Positions 1-11,552 are shown, counted from the first letter of the stretch. The stretch is DNA of 64,000 bases from Symbiodinium natans (GCA_905221605.1 CAJNDS010002439.1:335001-399000); one strand, 5' to 3'. Translations and numbers: made by a program. The notes: generated by a model not told the origin, from the letters alone.

Positions 1-80
1 GAGTTGCTCCAAATAGAAGGATTCCCTTATAATAAGGACCCGAATAAGGTACTCCTAATTACCTAATTTCGTAAACCCCC
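1..80 (-). mobile_element. Truncated MITE-like element, family B (reverse orientation)
   Basis: The stretch reads as the reverse complement of the elements at 8144, 14021 and 35070: it has the GGTACC-like, AAGGACC and TTCGTAAACCCCC blocks in the same order. The other end lies outside the window. No coding capacity. Confidence 0.45.
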
Positions 81-458
81 AGCTGAACTCCCCAAGTTCG
101 GCCACGGCCTTCCGGCTCTTGCCGCCGTCGGGTGGCCTCCGCAATCCCGGTGTATGGAGAAGAACAAAGAGTGGAATCTGAGTGGAGAGCTATTCCGTAC
201 ATGTCATTCTGGCATTGACCTAGCTGACACTTCGTGCGAAGCAGTACAGAATTTCAAAAGCTCACTCAGGAAGGCCCTCTAGATGCTTCCACTGGCCGTC
301 CTGCGGCGCAGCAAGAGGGCACGCCTCGGGTACAGCGTGTGCTGCGCTTGCTTTCAACGAGAGAAGTGCTGCTGCTGGCATGAAGCTAAGGGTAGTCTTT
401 TGTGCTCGATTGCTGTAGGAGCTTGCATCCTTCGAAGGGGAGCAGAGAGCCCAAGACC

Positions 459-530
459 CCTTAATTAAGGAACATACATGAGTACACCTTAAGATTATCC
501 ATATTATGATTTAAGGTATATTCCTTAAGG
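459..530. mobile_element. MITE-like element, family C (CCTTAATTAAGG ends)
   Basis: It starts with the palindrome CCTTAATTAAGG and ends with CCTTAAGG, with an AT-rich core containing ATGATTTAAGGTATATTCC. A similar core and ends occur at 11003-11079 and 42239-42295. No gene is visible between 81 and 660; 532-660 holds a degenerate run of family-B-like blocks (AGGATCCCC, AAGGTACCCC). Confidence 0.4.
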
Positions 531-660
531 ACCCAAATAATAGGATCCCCTTATACTGCGGGACCCCGAATGTAGACCCTCAATAGTAGGATCCCCTCAA
601 AAAAAGGGCCCCAATAAGGTACCCCGAATATCGACCCCTCCAAGAATGAGGACCCCAATA

Positions 661-790
661 GAAGGTACCCCTAAACTCGGAAACCCTGAACCCTAAACCC
701 ATAAACCCCAAAACCCCAAACCCTAAACCCTAAACCCCAAACCCTAAAACCTAAACCCTAAACCCCAAACCCTAAACCCTAAACCCTGAA
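661..790 (-). repeat. Interstitial telomere-like array, C-rich (CCCTAAA)
   Basis: Direct reading shows about 15 CCCTAAA units and close variants on the plus strand. The opposite orientation to the array at 889 shows that this is internal and not a simple chromosome end. Confidence 0.85.
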
Positions 791-888
791 GAATAGGCAC
801 CCGCTGGACCGCCCTCTCGGCCTGGGGCCCTGGCCATGGCTGGCACCTCACTGGGCACTGATGCCTGCGTGTCCTCGCGGCGGCGCAC

Positions 889-1325
889 GGTTTAGGGTTT
901 GGGGTTTTGGGCTTAGGGTGTAGGATTTACAGTTTAGGGTTTAGGGGTTTAGGGGTTTAGGGGTTTAGGGGTTTAGGGGTTTAGGGGTTTAGGGGTTTAG
1001 GGGTTTAGGGGTTTAGGGGTTTAGGGGTTTTTAAGGGGTTTAGGGGTTAGGGGTTTAGGGGTTTAGGGGGTTTAGGGGTTTTGTAGGGGTGTTAGGGGTT
1101 TTAGGGTTGGGTTTAGGTGGTTTAGGTTTTAGGGGTTTAGGGGTTTAGGGGTTTAGGGGTTTAGGGGTTTATGGGTTTAGGGGTTTAGGGGTTTAGGGGT
1201 TTAGGGGTTTAGGGGTTTAGGGGTTTAGGGGTTTAGGGGTTTAGGGGTTTAGGGGTTTAGGGGTTTAGGGGTTTAGGGGTTTAGGGGTTTAGGGGTTTAG
1301 GGTTTAGGGGTTTAGGATCTAGGGT
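889..1325 (+). repeat. Octamer telomere-variant array (TTTAGGGG)n
   Basis: About 40 units of the eight-base variant TTTAGGGG, with a disordered middle (1020-1140) and near-perfect flanks. The seven-base form is rare inside this block, so it was homogenised separately from the TTTAGGG arrays nearby. Confidence 0.9.
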
Positions 1326-1725
1326 TTCGCGCCTATTTTTGAATGACTTACAAGGTGGATGTTGGGCCCAGGTGGGTCGACATGCATTGTCTCAATTGTG
1401 ATCCTCCTTTCAAAAGCCGACCCTGACCTCTGACCAGTGGGTTGCTGACTGCTACCAATGAGCTAGCTGCACAGCCTAACTGGGCTGTATCAACTGAATT
1501 TGCATCGGCCTGCTGTCGACCTGGTAGTGCTCATGCACAGCCCGAAACCCCAAACCCGAACCCACTGGAAGCCGAACCACCAAAGAACCTCAACTCAAAC
1601 CGTCCTGAATCCCCCGAACCCTCCTTCAAAGCCCCAAGACTCCCTTAAACAACGAGTTACCGTGTGTTTCTCTTGTTGTTCAGCCCTCACACCCTTTTAC
1701 ATGGACAACACAATAAATACAAAAG

Positions 1726-2015
1726 TCACAATAAAAGTGCTAATATTAATACTAGCCATATTAGTAATCATAAAGACCGAAAGAATAAGTATTATAAATA
1801 TTAATAATACCTAATAATAATAAACATAATAATTATCAATATTGCAATTAATATTATTATCATTCTTATTATAGAAGAAGAAGAAGAAGAAGAACCAAAA
1901 AAAACAAATACAAGTAACAACATTTATAATAATTATTATTCTTTAAAAAAATCATAGTAGTGATAAACATAATAAGCAGAAGAAGAAGAATCATAATAAG
2001 AAGAATAATACAGGA
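1726..2015 (+). repeat. AT-rich stretch with AAT and GAA microsatellites
   Basis: The stretch is dominated by AATAAT-type trinucleotides and two (GAA)n runs near 1873 and 1978. Reading frames here are microsatellite translations. From 1326 to 1725 no gene or clear repeat is seen. Confidence 0.7.
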
Positions 2016-2131
2016 GGGTGTCCAGCAGGCGCCGGAGAGCAAGTGCTGCGGCGCCGTTTGCATCCTCCGAGGTGACGGGCGCAAAAGTGCGGCTTCCCAG
2101 ATGCGAGGGCTTCCAGGGCTCTTGAGGGCCT

Positions 2132-2462
2132 CAGGGTTTAGGGTTTAGGGTTCAGGGTTCAGGGTGCAGGGTTCAGGGTTTAGGGTTTCGGGTCCAGGGT
2201 TTTGGGTTTAGGGTTCAGGGTTTAGGGCAACCCAAATGCGTGGACATTCAAAAAGCCGTCCGTCCCCGGGGCCTCACCGGCCGCGAGGGCCTCGAAGAAG
2301 AGCCGCTGTAGCGCTGAGACGGCCTGCGCCTCGTTGATGCAGGGTTTAGGGTTTAGGGTTTAGGGTTTAGGGTTTTAGGGTTTAGGGTTTAGGGTTGAGG
2401 GTTTAGGGTTGAGGGTTTAGGGTTTAGGGTTTCGGGTTTAGGGTTTAGGGGTGTAGGGTTAC
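2132..2462 (+). repeat. Two short TTTAGGG arrays with TTCAGGG variants
   Basis: 2132-2227 mixes TTTAGGG and TTCAGGG; 2339-2462 is mainly TTTAGGG with TTGAGGG and TTTCGGG. A 110-bp GC-rich non-repeat spacer separates them. Confidence 0.8.
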
Positions 2463-2698
2463 AGACTTTGGCGTGGAAGGGTGCGAAGGTGACGATGCAC
2501 CTTCATATCCCCCTGATATACCCCCTTATAACCCCCTTACAGACCCCTGAACCCAAAACCCTTCGATCCCCCTTGTGTAAAAGCATGCTTCAGAACTCTC
2601 AGTGCATGGGCCTTCTTTCTATGTCATCCCCCCTCGGGCCATCGAAGGCGGCCCAGCCACCCCCCAACCAAGCAATTGTTAGGGTGTAGGGCAGTCGT

Positions 2699-3003
2699 GG
2701 GGTTTAGGGTTTAGGGTTTAGGGTTTAGGGTTTAGGGTTTAGGGTTTAGGGTTTAGGGTTTAGGGTTTAGGGTTTAGGGTTTAGGGTTTAGGGTTTAGGG
2801 TTTAGGGTTTAGGGTTTAGGGTTTAGGGTTTAGGGTTTAGGTTTTAGGGGTTAGGGTTTAGGGTTTAGGGTTTAGGGTTTAGGGTTTAGGGTTTAGGGTT
2901 TAGGGTTTAGGGTTTAGGGTTTAGGGTTTAGGGTTTAGGGTTTAGGGTTTAGGGTTTAGGGTTTAGGGTTTAGGGTTTAGGGTGTAGGATTTAGGTTTTA
3001 GGG
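2699..3003 (+). repeat. Interstitial telomere-like array (TTTAGGG)n
   Basis: About 43 nearly perfect TTTAGGG units, all in the same orientation. Confidence 0.93.
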
Positions 3004-3136
3004 CTTTACGCCGTTACGTCCAAGCTCTTCACTTCAAACTGCATCTTTTCACTTTCGCCACGGGCTTGAGGTGAATTCGGCCTGGTTTTGGTTTGGTTTC
3101 TTTCTCTTCCATTGTTTTGTTGTTTCCTTTCTTTTG

Positions 3137-3680
3137 GGGGGGGGGGGGGGGGGGTTGGGGAGGGGGTAGGGGAGGCTTGTGGAGAGAGTCCTTGCGCACT
3201 ACCTGTTGTCGTGGGCGTCTTGAATGCCCAGCCCTTGTAAGACAGACTTGTCCGCTCAGCCTTCGCCCGGTCAGGATCCGAGGGGCGCGTGGACCGCTCC
3301 TTCCGGCCGCCGGTGAACGCATCTAGAGAACACAATTGGCACCGTCAAAGACATGGAGGGTTTGGAGCTACCACGCTACAGCACGACCAGATAGGAGAGG
3401 GAGAGAAAGCGAGAGGGACACCGAGACACAAAGACACAAAGAAACAGATACAAGCCACAGAAAGACGGCAGACACCCAGAAACCCAGGGTGATAGAGTCA
3501 CAGAAGCCGGAAGAAAGAAAGACAGAAGGAAATAAATAAAGTATTTAAAAAATAAAATAAATTAAAAAAATTAAGTAAAGAAAGAAGGAAAGAAAAAAAG
3601 AAAGAAATAAAGAATGAAATGAAAGAAAAGAAAGAAAAGAAAGCAAATAACAGACTGAATGAGATTTCCAAAAGGACAGT
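3137..3680 (+). repeat. Poly-G tract followed by purine-rich simple sequence
   Basis: An 18-base G run sits near 3137, with further G runs to 3175. From about 3390 to 3680 the sequence is almost entirely A and G (GAAAGAAAG, GAGAGGGAC and related units). No credible coding region is seen. Confidence 0.6.
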
Positions 3681-3800
3681 TCCCTTTCTGGCACAATGAA
3701 CCGACGAAGCAGATCCAAAGCCCTCACGGCAGGACAAAGAAGAGTAACAACCTGTGGCAATCTGGTAAACGGTACATTGAAGCCTTACAGCGATGTTGTG

Positions 3801-3860
3801 AAGTACCCTAAGCCCTAAGCCCTAAACCCTAAACCCTAAACCCTAAACCCGAAACCCTAA
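3801..3860 (-). repeat. Short C-rich telomere-like array
   Basis: CCCTAAG and CCCTAAA units, opposite in orientation to the large array that starts 100 bp further on. Confidence 0.8.
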
Positions 3861-3965
3861 TCCGAACCGGAGCACCTTCCCGAACCCGAACCTACTGGCC
3901 TGTGGGTCGACCGGTGCCATCGGTGCGGCTCCTGCACAGGAATCCCACAGTCGCCACCATGCTCA

Positions 3966-4720
3966 GGTTTAGGGTTTAGGGTTTAGGGCTTAGGGTTTAG
4001 GGTTTAGGGTTTAGGGTTTAGGGTTTAGGGTTTAGGGTTTAGGGTTTAGGGTTTAGGGTTTAGGGTTTAGGGTTTAGGGTTAGGGTTTAGGGTTTAGGGT
4101 TTAGGGTTTAGGGTTTAGGGTTTAGGGTTTAGGGTTTAGGGGTTTAGGGTTTAGGGTTTGTTTTAGGGTTTAGGGTTTAGGGGTTAGGTTTAGGTTTAGG
4201 GTTTAGGGTTTAGGGTTTAGGGTTTAGGGTTTAGGGTTTAGGGTTTAGGGTTTGATGGTGTTAGGGTTTAGGGTTGAGGGTTTAGGGTTTAGGGTTTAGG
4301 GTTTAGGGTTTAGGGTTTAGGGTTTAGGGTTTAGGGTTTAGGGTTTAGGGTTTAGGTTTTAGGTTTAGGTTTAGGTTTAGGGTTTAGGGTTTAGGGGTTT
4401 AGGTTTTTAGGGTTAGGGTTAGGGTTTAAGGGTTAGGTAGGGTTAGGTTTTAGGGTTTAGGGTTTGGTTTAGGTTTGGGTTTAGGGTTAGGGTTTTAGGT
4501 TTAGGTTAGGGTTTAGGGTTTAGGGTTAGGGTTTAGGGTTTTAGGGTTTAGGGGTTTAGGTTTAGGTTTTAGGGTTTAGGGTTTAGGTTTTTAGGGTTTA
4601 GGGGTTAGGTTTAGGGTTTAGGTTTAGGGTTTAGGGTTTAGGGTTTAGGGTTTAGGGTTTAGGGTTTAGGGTTTAGGGTTTAGGGTTTAGGGTTTAGGGT
4701 TTAGGGTTTAGGGTTTAGGG
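3966..4720 (+). repeat. Largest interstitial telomere-like array (TTTAGGG)n
   Basis: About 105 units. Both ends are regular. The centre (about 4140-4620) is scrambled by units of 6, 8 and 9 bases (TTAGGG, TTTAGGGG, TTTTAGGG), as expected for an old array whose edges were re-homogenised. Confidence 0.95.
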
Positions 4721-4956
4721 GCCTGCGCTTCCGAAGCTCAGCTGTCCGGATGCCTCCCACAATTTCCCAGAAGTGGGCTTAAGATCCCCTAGCATAGTGA
4801 AGGTCTTGGAAAATTCTTTCCAGGATTTCTCCGGTCCGGTGCAGCCCTGAAAAGATCTTCCCTGAGCTCTCGCGCGAAGCTCTGGAAACTCTGGGCGCCT
4901 TCCGATGAACTGGCCGCCTTCCGCAGCGCTCTGACCTCGGAGCAGAGCGCGCGCAC

Positions 4957-5075
4957 ATGAAGTAGGGTTTCATATTTCTTGTATCCCCAAAGGGGCACCC
5001 AGTACATACACTCACCAATACTAAACAAGACCTTATATACACTCACCAAAAACAGTAATATAAACCCTACTTCAT
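4957..5075. mobile_element. MITE-like element, family G
   Basis: A perfect 14-bp terminal inverted repeat, ATGAAGTAGGGTTT and AAACCCTACTTCAT, encloses 91 bp. The core carries a short direct repeat (ATACACTCACCAA) near 5007 and 5037. No coding capacity; only one copy was noticed. Confidence 0.45.
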
Positions 5076-5227
5076 TTGCTGAAGAAGCTCTTCACCAGCT
5101 ATTCGCCTGGTCAAGCATCACAAGAATGACTAGGCAGTAATCTCTACTGCTGGCCCCGCTGACGCTACGAATTCTAAGTCGTTCTCCACACTTCCTTTTC
5201 ATTAGACTTGCCGGCGCAAGCATGATT

Positions 5228-5737
5228 CTAAGCACGATTCTGTTTGGCTCTGGTTTTTTTGAGGCAGACAAGTACATCAGCACTCGCTTGGCCTACAAAT
5301 TGGAGAGCTGAGTCACCCATGCGACTGGATGGATCTGCGGAACCATCGGGAAGCTTGTGTCCTCCTGCAAAGTCACAACAGCAGACGTTCAGTAGATTCT
5401 TATGAGCCCATAGCTTCGTGAAAGGAATGCCTGTAGATTGGAGTGATTTGAGGCAGCCTGCTTCTTCGATCCTGATCGAGCCTGTACAACTCATTTCCTT
5501 GCAACATCTGCAACAATTGCGACAGAAGTCTTCACCCATACCACCTTCCGAATGTTGATGCAAGGCAGCGCGCGGATGCGGCTCTGGGCAGCACGAGTGG
5601 ACGTGAAGATTGCAAGATCGACGGCAGAAGCGTTCCAAAAATCCTGTCACCTGAACCCTGGCTGACCACTGGAACCCTCCCAAAACCCTCCCCGATAGCC
5701 TCGTCAGGCAGTCGCCCGGCTGCCGCTGCGCGGGCAC
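5228..5737 (-). CDS. Possible exon(s), unknown product
   Basis: An open stretch of 169 codons on the minus strand lies outside the simple repeats. The C-terminal 80 codons (about 5460-5235) have a mixed, protein-like composition with clustered cysteines, but no domain is recognised. No splice sites could be fixed, and the frame could be chance in GC-rich DNA. Its orientation agrees with the other probable host exons in this window. Confidence 0.2.
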   Translation of the reverse strand: MPAQRQPGDCLTRLSGRVLGGFQWSARVQVTGFLERFCRRSCNLHVHSCCPEPHPRAALHQHSEGGMGEDFCRNCCRCCKEMSCTGSIRIEEAGCLKSLQSTGIPFTKLWAHKNLLNVCCCDFAGGHKLPDGSADPSSRMGDSALQFVGQASADVLVCLKKTRAKQNRA

Positions 5738-6532
5738 GCGCGCCGCAGCTGTGGCCCGACTGCAGAGGCTCGCCGGTGAGGTTTTGCAAGATGCGGGAAC
5801 GTCAAAACAAGTGGCTGCGAGCTCACAGCACTAACGCGAAGATCACACCCCTTCCGTCATAAAAGATGATCGCCAGTCACTTTTCCAGATTGTTGCCAAA
5901 GTCTTTACTTGATTCCGCCACAAATTGCTGCAGCCACCCTCCGCCCTGAAGGCTGGAGAGGCCACCTGCCAGGGAACGTCGTGCGCACGGGAGCTCGCTG
6001 CCTGGGCGCGTGCTTCGGAGCTCAGAAGGGCTGCTAGCACTCAGGGTCACCGGGTTGGGATGGGTTTTGGAGGGGCTTGGGGTTTTGGAGCTTTCGGTAG
6101 GCCTGCCTCCTTATAAGCCCTAAACCCTGAACCCTGAACCCTAAACCCTAAAACCTCTATCATCTCCTCTGACACTGTAAGACTTGCTCAGGTCAAGGCC
6201 ACGCAGGGCCGCCTGCGACCTGCCGCGGGTCGCGGCCTGTGATGGCATTCTGGCGCTGCAGTTTTAGGGTCCAATGGCCTTTTTTTGATTTCCTGGCCTT
6301 GGGATTCAAGACATGAAGGCTGTATGTTCCCTTGAAGGTTATACTTAAGGGATCCACTGGGGTCACGCACAGGCCGTAGCAGAGTGGATACGAAAAGCTG
6401 AAGCTACGGCCCAAAGCCAGAATACCGGGAAAGTTGTCAGTGTCAGCCCTTCTCAGACTTGAAGATGGGCACCCCCGCCCGCTCGGCGCGCGGGGCACTG
6501 CCACGCGCGGCGCCGCTCGGCTGCCCTGGCCA
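5738..6532. other. Non-coding stretch with a short C-rich telomere-like run
   Basis: No supported gene. A short CCCTAAA/CCCTGAA run lies at 6117-6158; the rest is unique GC-rich sequence. Confidence 0.5.
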
Positions 6533-6633
6533 GATTAGGGTTTAGGGTTTAGGGTTGAGGGTTTAGGGTTTAGGGTTTAGGGTTTAGGGTTTAGGGTTTA
6601 GGGTTTAGGGTTTAGGGTTTAGGGTTTAGGGTG
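6533..6633 (+). repeat. TTTAGGG array
   Basis: About 14 units, nearly perfect. Confidence 0.9.
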
Positions 6634-6782
6634 ATTCCGAAAGTCGCATCAGCAATGTGGGAGTTTGGGCCGCAGATGTCGAAACATCAGAACAACTTTT
6701 TTGCAAACGTCGGCACCTCCGCCTCCTCCATCTGATGCAAGCCCCGACCTGCACCAAGGCTTGGGCTGGCCCCTTTCAAGTT

Positions 6783-6947
6783 GGGGGTTTAGGGTTTCGG
6801 GTTTCGGGTTTAGGGTTTAGGGTGTAGGGTGTAGGGTTTAGGGTTTAGGGTTTAAGGTTTAGGGTTTAGGGTTTAGGGTTTAGGGTTTAGGGTTTAGGGT
6901 TTAGGGTTTAGGGTTTAGGGTTTAGGGTTTAGGGTTTAGGGTTTAGT
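6783..6947 (+). repeat. TTTAGGG array with TTTCGGG and GTGTAGG variants at its left edge
   Basis: About 23 units. Variants are concentrated in the first 50 bases and the remainder is regular. Confidence 0.9.
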
Positions 6948-8143
6948 TTTGGAGAGGCGGGCATGAGACCCTGGCGCTTGAACAAGCCACTTGAGGTCGG
7001 GTACCTTGTGTCTCTCTACCGCCAGAAGCTGACTGGGTGTTGGCAGCGGTAACATCTTGACAGAAGGCAGCACTGCCAGACTGGGCGTACACTTGCTTTA
7101 CAGAAAGGGCGTTCATGGCGCATTGCCTCGCGCCTGCTGGCAAAGAAAGCTGAACGAGGCTACTTCTGTCATACACTTTGAACATCAAGGAACAAGCAGA
7201 TATCAACCCGGGTGTGGGCTCAGGGGCTTACTGGACGACATCTCGGAATCTCAGATGGCCTCATGAAAGCCGCTGGACCCAAAAAGAAGACAGAGAAGCG
7301 AGGATTGACACAAAAACTCAGAGAACGAGACATGCAAGATCCAGACCTTGTCCACAGTCAGGTCCAGCATCAAGAAAACGGCAGTCAGGCGTGCAACAAC
7401 ATGCAACAACATGCAACAACACCCAACAACACGCGACAATGGCAAAGAGCGAGAAGAAATCGCGGAAGCTCTCAGGAGAATGCTGCTTGTCGAGATTTCT
7501 GTCAGCCTGGTGTTCCCCCCAGCCGCCTTTGCGAGGAGCCACGCAATCGGGTGACTCAGTCGAAGTAGTTTGATCCGGTGCGGCCGGCAGAACCAAGCAT
7601 GCCACCAAATCTCCTTCGAGCCTAGATACTCCGAGCAGATGCTTCCTGACGGGGTCTTCCATTTTATCTTCCTTGCTGCGCTCCCGCTGGAACAATCAAA
7701 GAATGGGTTTAAAATCAATGAGCTGCTGATTTGGGATCGCAGCCTTTGTGAGCACGTCGGCTCAGGTAGCTTAAGCTAGAGCACTCGGGCACGCACTGCT
7801 TGCACAGGCTGCAAAATACTGTTGTCTTGGCGCATACTGCCACATTGTTGTGCTGTGAGAAAAGGAGGTTTGCACTTCTGGACATCGCCCTGCCATCTTA
7901 CAAAACACCTCAAGTGAGGGGTGTCCCTGTCGCGCCCCCCTTAAAAGACTTGGCCAGCTTTTGTCTAGCGCTCTCACTTCACGTTCTTGCTCAGCCAATC
8001 CAGGGTGACGGACTTCGGCCTACCGCACAACGACCCATGGAAACGGGGCATGCCTTGAGTAGCTGTGCTCAAGGCGAGAGCGATCCGCTGCATATTTCAG
8101 ACTACCTCTTCCGAATCACCTTGCGGCCAATCAACACGAATCT
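6948..8143. other. No recognised gene; short (CAACAACATG)n run
   Basis: Four copies of a ten-base CAACAACATG-type unit occur at about 7393-7435. Several open frames exist on both strands, but none resembles a known domain or is clearly favoured over its antisense partner. Confidence 0.4.
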
Positions 8144-8250
8144 GGGGGTTCCCGAAACTAGGGGTACCTTATCGGGGGTCCTTAGTTGTAAGGGGATCCC
8201 ACGATTTGGGGCTCCTTATTGGGGGGTCCCCTACTTCCGCAAAATCCCAA
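8144..8250 (+). mobile_element. MITE-like element, family B
   Basis: It begins GGGGGTTCCCGAAA and keeps the internal order GGGGTACCTTATCGGGGGTCCTTA, then AAGGGGATCC, then GGGGTCCC shared with 14021-14130 and 35070-35196. The right end (CCGCAAAATCCC) is degraded relative to TTCGTAAACCCCC. Confidence 0.55.
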
Positions 8251-9451
8251 GTGGGTGCTGACACCCAGAGCTGCAGCATGCATCGCCGTCATGGAAGTTT
8301 GATCCTCAGCCTTGTAGCACTGTTCTTGCATCGATGGTCAAGTTCCCTTTAGAGCTTGTGGTTTAAGGCATATGTTTAAGGGAGTAAGTAAGCCTAAGTA
8401 AGCTGAGGACGGTTTGGGGTTCAGGGAAAGTCACAAACAGGCTCGGTGCTGCCAGAAAGAGCAACCCTGAGCAAGGGGTGTGGGCCGGAATTGCGCAGAC
8501 AGAACTACCTTAACTACGCAGGCTCTGCAAACTTTCTAATTGTCCCGAACGCAAACTTAGATCCGTCCTCGTGAGCCCACTAAGCGAAAGTGGTCAACAA
8601 ATCCCTAGGGCCCATCTAGACAAGCATAGCCGGAGCCTCTCGATGGGAAGCCCCATGAGTCGCGACCTTAGAGCAAGGAATCACTTTCTCGGTTGGGAAA
8701 ATTTTGCGCTGAGGCAGACATGGTTTTGGAGGAGCATCGTGGGTGCCGGGGATGAGGCGGAACTCAATCATTCTCGCGCCTTTTCTAGGTCTCTGCTGGG
8801 GCTCTCTAGAGACGGGCCCTTTCCAATATTCTAATAGACCAAAAACCCTCAACCCTAGTCTAGAATTTAGAAGAAGGACTCTTCCTCCCACAAATACCCT
8901 AAACCTGAACCCTAGAACCCAAAACCCAAACAAGGGTCCCGGCCACACAAGGTTGGAGGTACATCCCAGGGCACGAGAGACGGCGAACACCACCTTGGAA
9001 AAGGCTTTGTGGTCTTGGAGCTTCTGTCCTTGGGGGGGTTCCCGGTTTTGCGGGTGGGGTTTAGGTTCTGACTTAGGGTTTGAGCATGGGCGTTTTTACT
9101 CTCATAGCTCTGCCTGGGGTGTGCTTCTAGGCTTGAAGGTCCCAGGCCTCACAGGGAGGCACAGATGGCTCGAGCCTTCTCGCGGCCTCTTTTCACGCAC
9201 TGCGGAACTGCGCCTCAGAACCCCACCCCCCCCAAAAAAAACCCTAAACCCTAAGCCCTAAACCCTAAAACCCTGAACCAGAAACCCCTAAAACCCCAAA
9301 GAGTTGCATCTTGGCCCCCCGGGCGGTGTAGTAGTCCTCCTGGTCCAAGCCGTAGTGCTGCCTCTCCGCTCTCTCTTGGCACTTCGAGTTCGGGCCCAAC
9401 CCCCCCAACCCCGAGTTGCCCCCCCCAGCAACCCCCAGCGCTACCCTAAGC
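8251..9451. other. No recognised gene; short C-rich telomere-like run
   Basis: A run of CCCTAAA/CCCTAAG units lies at 9238-9292. The rest is unique sequence with scattered single telomere-like units and no supported gene. Confidence 0.4.
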
Positions 9452-9545
9452 TTGGGATGTTCCCCCTGCAGTCCTGAGTAGGGATTGTAATGCCCCCTTA
9501 CTAAAATCCCTATGAAGGTCTGTGAGGATAAGGGGAACCTCCCAA
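9452..9545. mobile_element. MITE-like element, family A (TTGGGATGTTCCCC ends)
   Basis: It starts TTGGGATGTTCCCC and ends AGGGGAACCTCCCAA, an imperfect inverted repeat. The same ends and the core block CTATTAAGGACT (here TATGAAGGTCT) recur at 11553 and 25749. Confidence 0.55.
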
Positions 9546-10004
9546 CCCGAAACCCTCAATCCCAAGCCCTTGAACGCTTAGGGCTCGGCATGCAGGTGCC
9601 CGACAAGGCGTCCACGTTTGGCCATGGGTTCCTGGGCAGACCCGCTCAAAGTGAGAAACTCTTCAGCTCGAGGCTCGGGGGGGGGGGGGGGCCAAGATTG
9701 CACTGCTCATGGTTTGGGGTTTTGGGGTTTGGGGGCTTTGGGATTTGGGGGGACCTTCCCGGAGTCTCTGACGCTCCTTTGGAACGAGTATGGACGACGA
9801 CATTTTACACACATCTCTACCCAAAACAACGCAAGCACCCCAAACGATTCCCAAGAGCGAGCCCCACAACCCCCACAGGCCCTCCAACCCAAAACCCTCC
9901 CTCCTCTATCGACTTGCACAGGCCCTTCTGTAGTTCCCCGAACCACCGGCAGCCAAGAATCTTCACCTTGCCAGTGGCCTCCAGCACCGGCGGGATGGCC
10001 TGCT

Positions 10005-10215
10005 GGTATATACATATACGTATGCACATACACAGTACATACGTACCTGCATACCCACGTACCTCCATACCTACGTATATGTTTGCGCGTATACATGTTC
10101 ATCGAGATCCTCATATACATCTACACACTCACGCGCGTGCGAGTATATATATATATATGTACATGTACATGTATATGTATATGTATGTGTATATGTATAT
10201 ATGTATGTCATGTAT
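10005..10215. repeat. Alternating purine-pyrimidine stretch (TATATG/ACATAC)
   Basis: The DNA is nearly continuous alternation of purine and pyrimidine, with TATATATATATATG at 10146 and tandem TGTATA units. This composition can adopt Z-DNA or cruciform structure. Reading frames across it encode only Y/M/C/I repeats and were not called as genes. Confidence 0.6.
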
Positions 10216-10301
10216 GCCGCCCTTTTGGGAAGGCGGTTCCAGTGCTGCTTTCGCTCAGGCGTGGAGCTCAGCAAGCCGACTGGCGAAATTGGGGCTTCGG
10301 G

Positions 10302-10920
10302 CTACTCTCCCGGGGCCGAGGGCTTGAGCTTCACATTCACCTGCTTCACCTCTATAACCTCACTCATGCTTCGCATCACCTTCACAAGGCGCAGAATATT
10401 CCCACTGCTGGCTGCTAAAGAAAGCTGGGGATGCTCCAGTAAACTGACTTCGGATGCAGAAGCCCTCATGCATCTCACCTCGTTGGGGAGATTACCAGCT
10501 GTTTGTTGAGATGGAGACTCTTTACAAGTCTTATGATTCATGTCAAGCTGCCTGAAAGAGCCTATGTTGTTCAGATATGTTTCACGGCGAGTACTATTCG
10601 CATCTTTGAGCATAGAAGGATAATCCAAGATCAACTTACACACCCAATCATTCACATACAGCATGCGGTAGCAGCAATGGGTCCCTGGAAAGTCGAAGCC
10701 TTAAACCCCATTCTCGTTGGGCCTGGAAGCAGACCTCTGCGAGCTTCGCCAGGGGATCGTCAGGGAAGTTCTCCTGCCAGTGGCGTGCAACCGAAGTCGG
10801 TCTGCCTCGCTGAACCCAATGGTAGCAGTGACGGATTTCGCTTTTATGAATGAGAAAGGCATAGGAAAGTAGTCGTGGTAAGTGTAACACTAGAAGTAAT
10901 GTGAACGATAACTCACTCAC
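10302..10920 (-). CDS. Possible exons, unknown product
   Basis: Two minus-strand open stretches have a protein-like composition: about 10845-10690 (an acidic/aromatic segment) and about 10470-10305 (a V/K/S-rich segment). They are in different frames, so an intron or a shift would be needed to join them. No family is recognised. Confidence 0.22.
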
Positions 10921-11002
10921 GACTCCCCCCCCCCTGGCGCAGCCTGGACGAACTGGCGCTGGATCGTGTAGCGCCTCGACTCTGCAGTTGTGCTACCCAA
11001 TG

Positions 11003-11079
11003 CCCCTCAATTGAGGATTATGCCTTAAACTGTAAAGGGATCCTTAGTATGATTTAAGGAATATTCCTTAATTAAGGGG
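11003..11079. mobile_element. MITE-like element, family C
   Basis: It begins near the palindrome CCTCAATTGAGG and ends with CCTTAATTAAGG. The core block ATGATTTAAGGAATATTCC matches the copy at 459-530. Confidence 0.4.
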
Positions 11080-11552
11080 TATTGGGCTCTTTGGGTACGA
11101 CTGTGCGCGATGTTTAGGGTTTAGGGTTACCCTTCTTGCTCGTCTTCCTGACAGAGCTACATCCTGTGGGGAGGCCACCGTGTTTGCTCATCGTGGCATC
11201 ATCACGACCTATCACTACCTTCCACGCGGATGGACTGGCTTAGGGGCAGAACTTGACCACGAGGCTGCCTCGCATCTTAGTGAGTTCATTGCCGTGCGTT
11301 GCTGAGCGCAACATAGCACAGCTGCCTCAATGAAATGATGAGTCATGGCTCGAGCACCCGCATTCAACCATGGGACTCTAACGTGCCTGTTTAATGCTAA
11401 CTCGGGATGAGAAAAAAAAACGCTCGCAGCGTGGTCTGAGCCGAGCTTTGCCCGAACATGCCGGAGAACCTTTGAAGCAGCCAGCAGCCCTTGCTGCAAA
11501 AACCGCAAGCCCTTAAGTCCGCGACCACCCTCAAATCCTAAAACCTAAACCA

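Noticed and set aside
3966-4720. A true chromosome end
   Set aside because: Unique and C-rich sequence continues on both sides, and arrays in both orientations follow through 48 kb.
9512-10418. Two overlapping plus-strand frames of over 260 codons
   Set aside because: They overlap in different registers, cross a poly-G run and the alternating TATATG tract, and show no domain.
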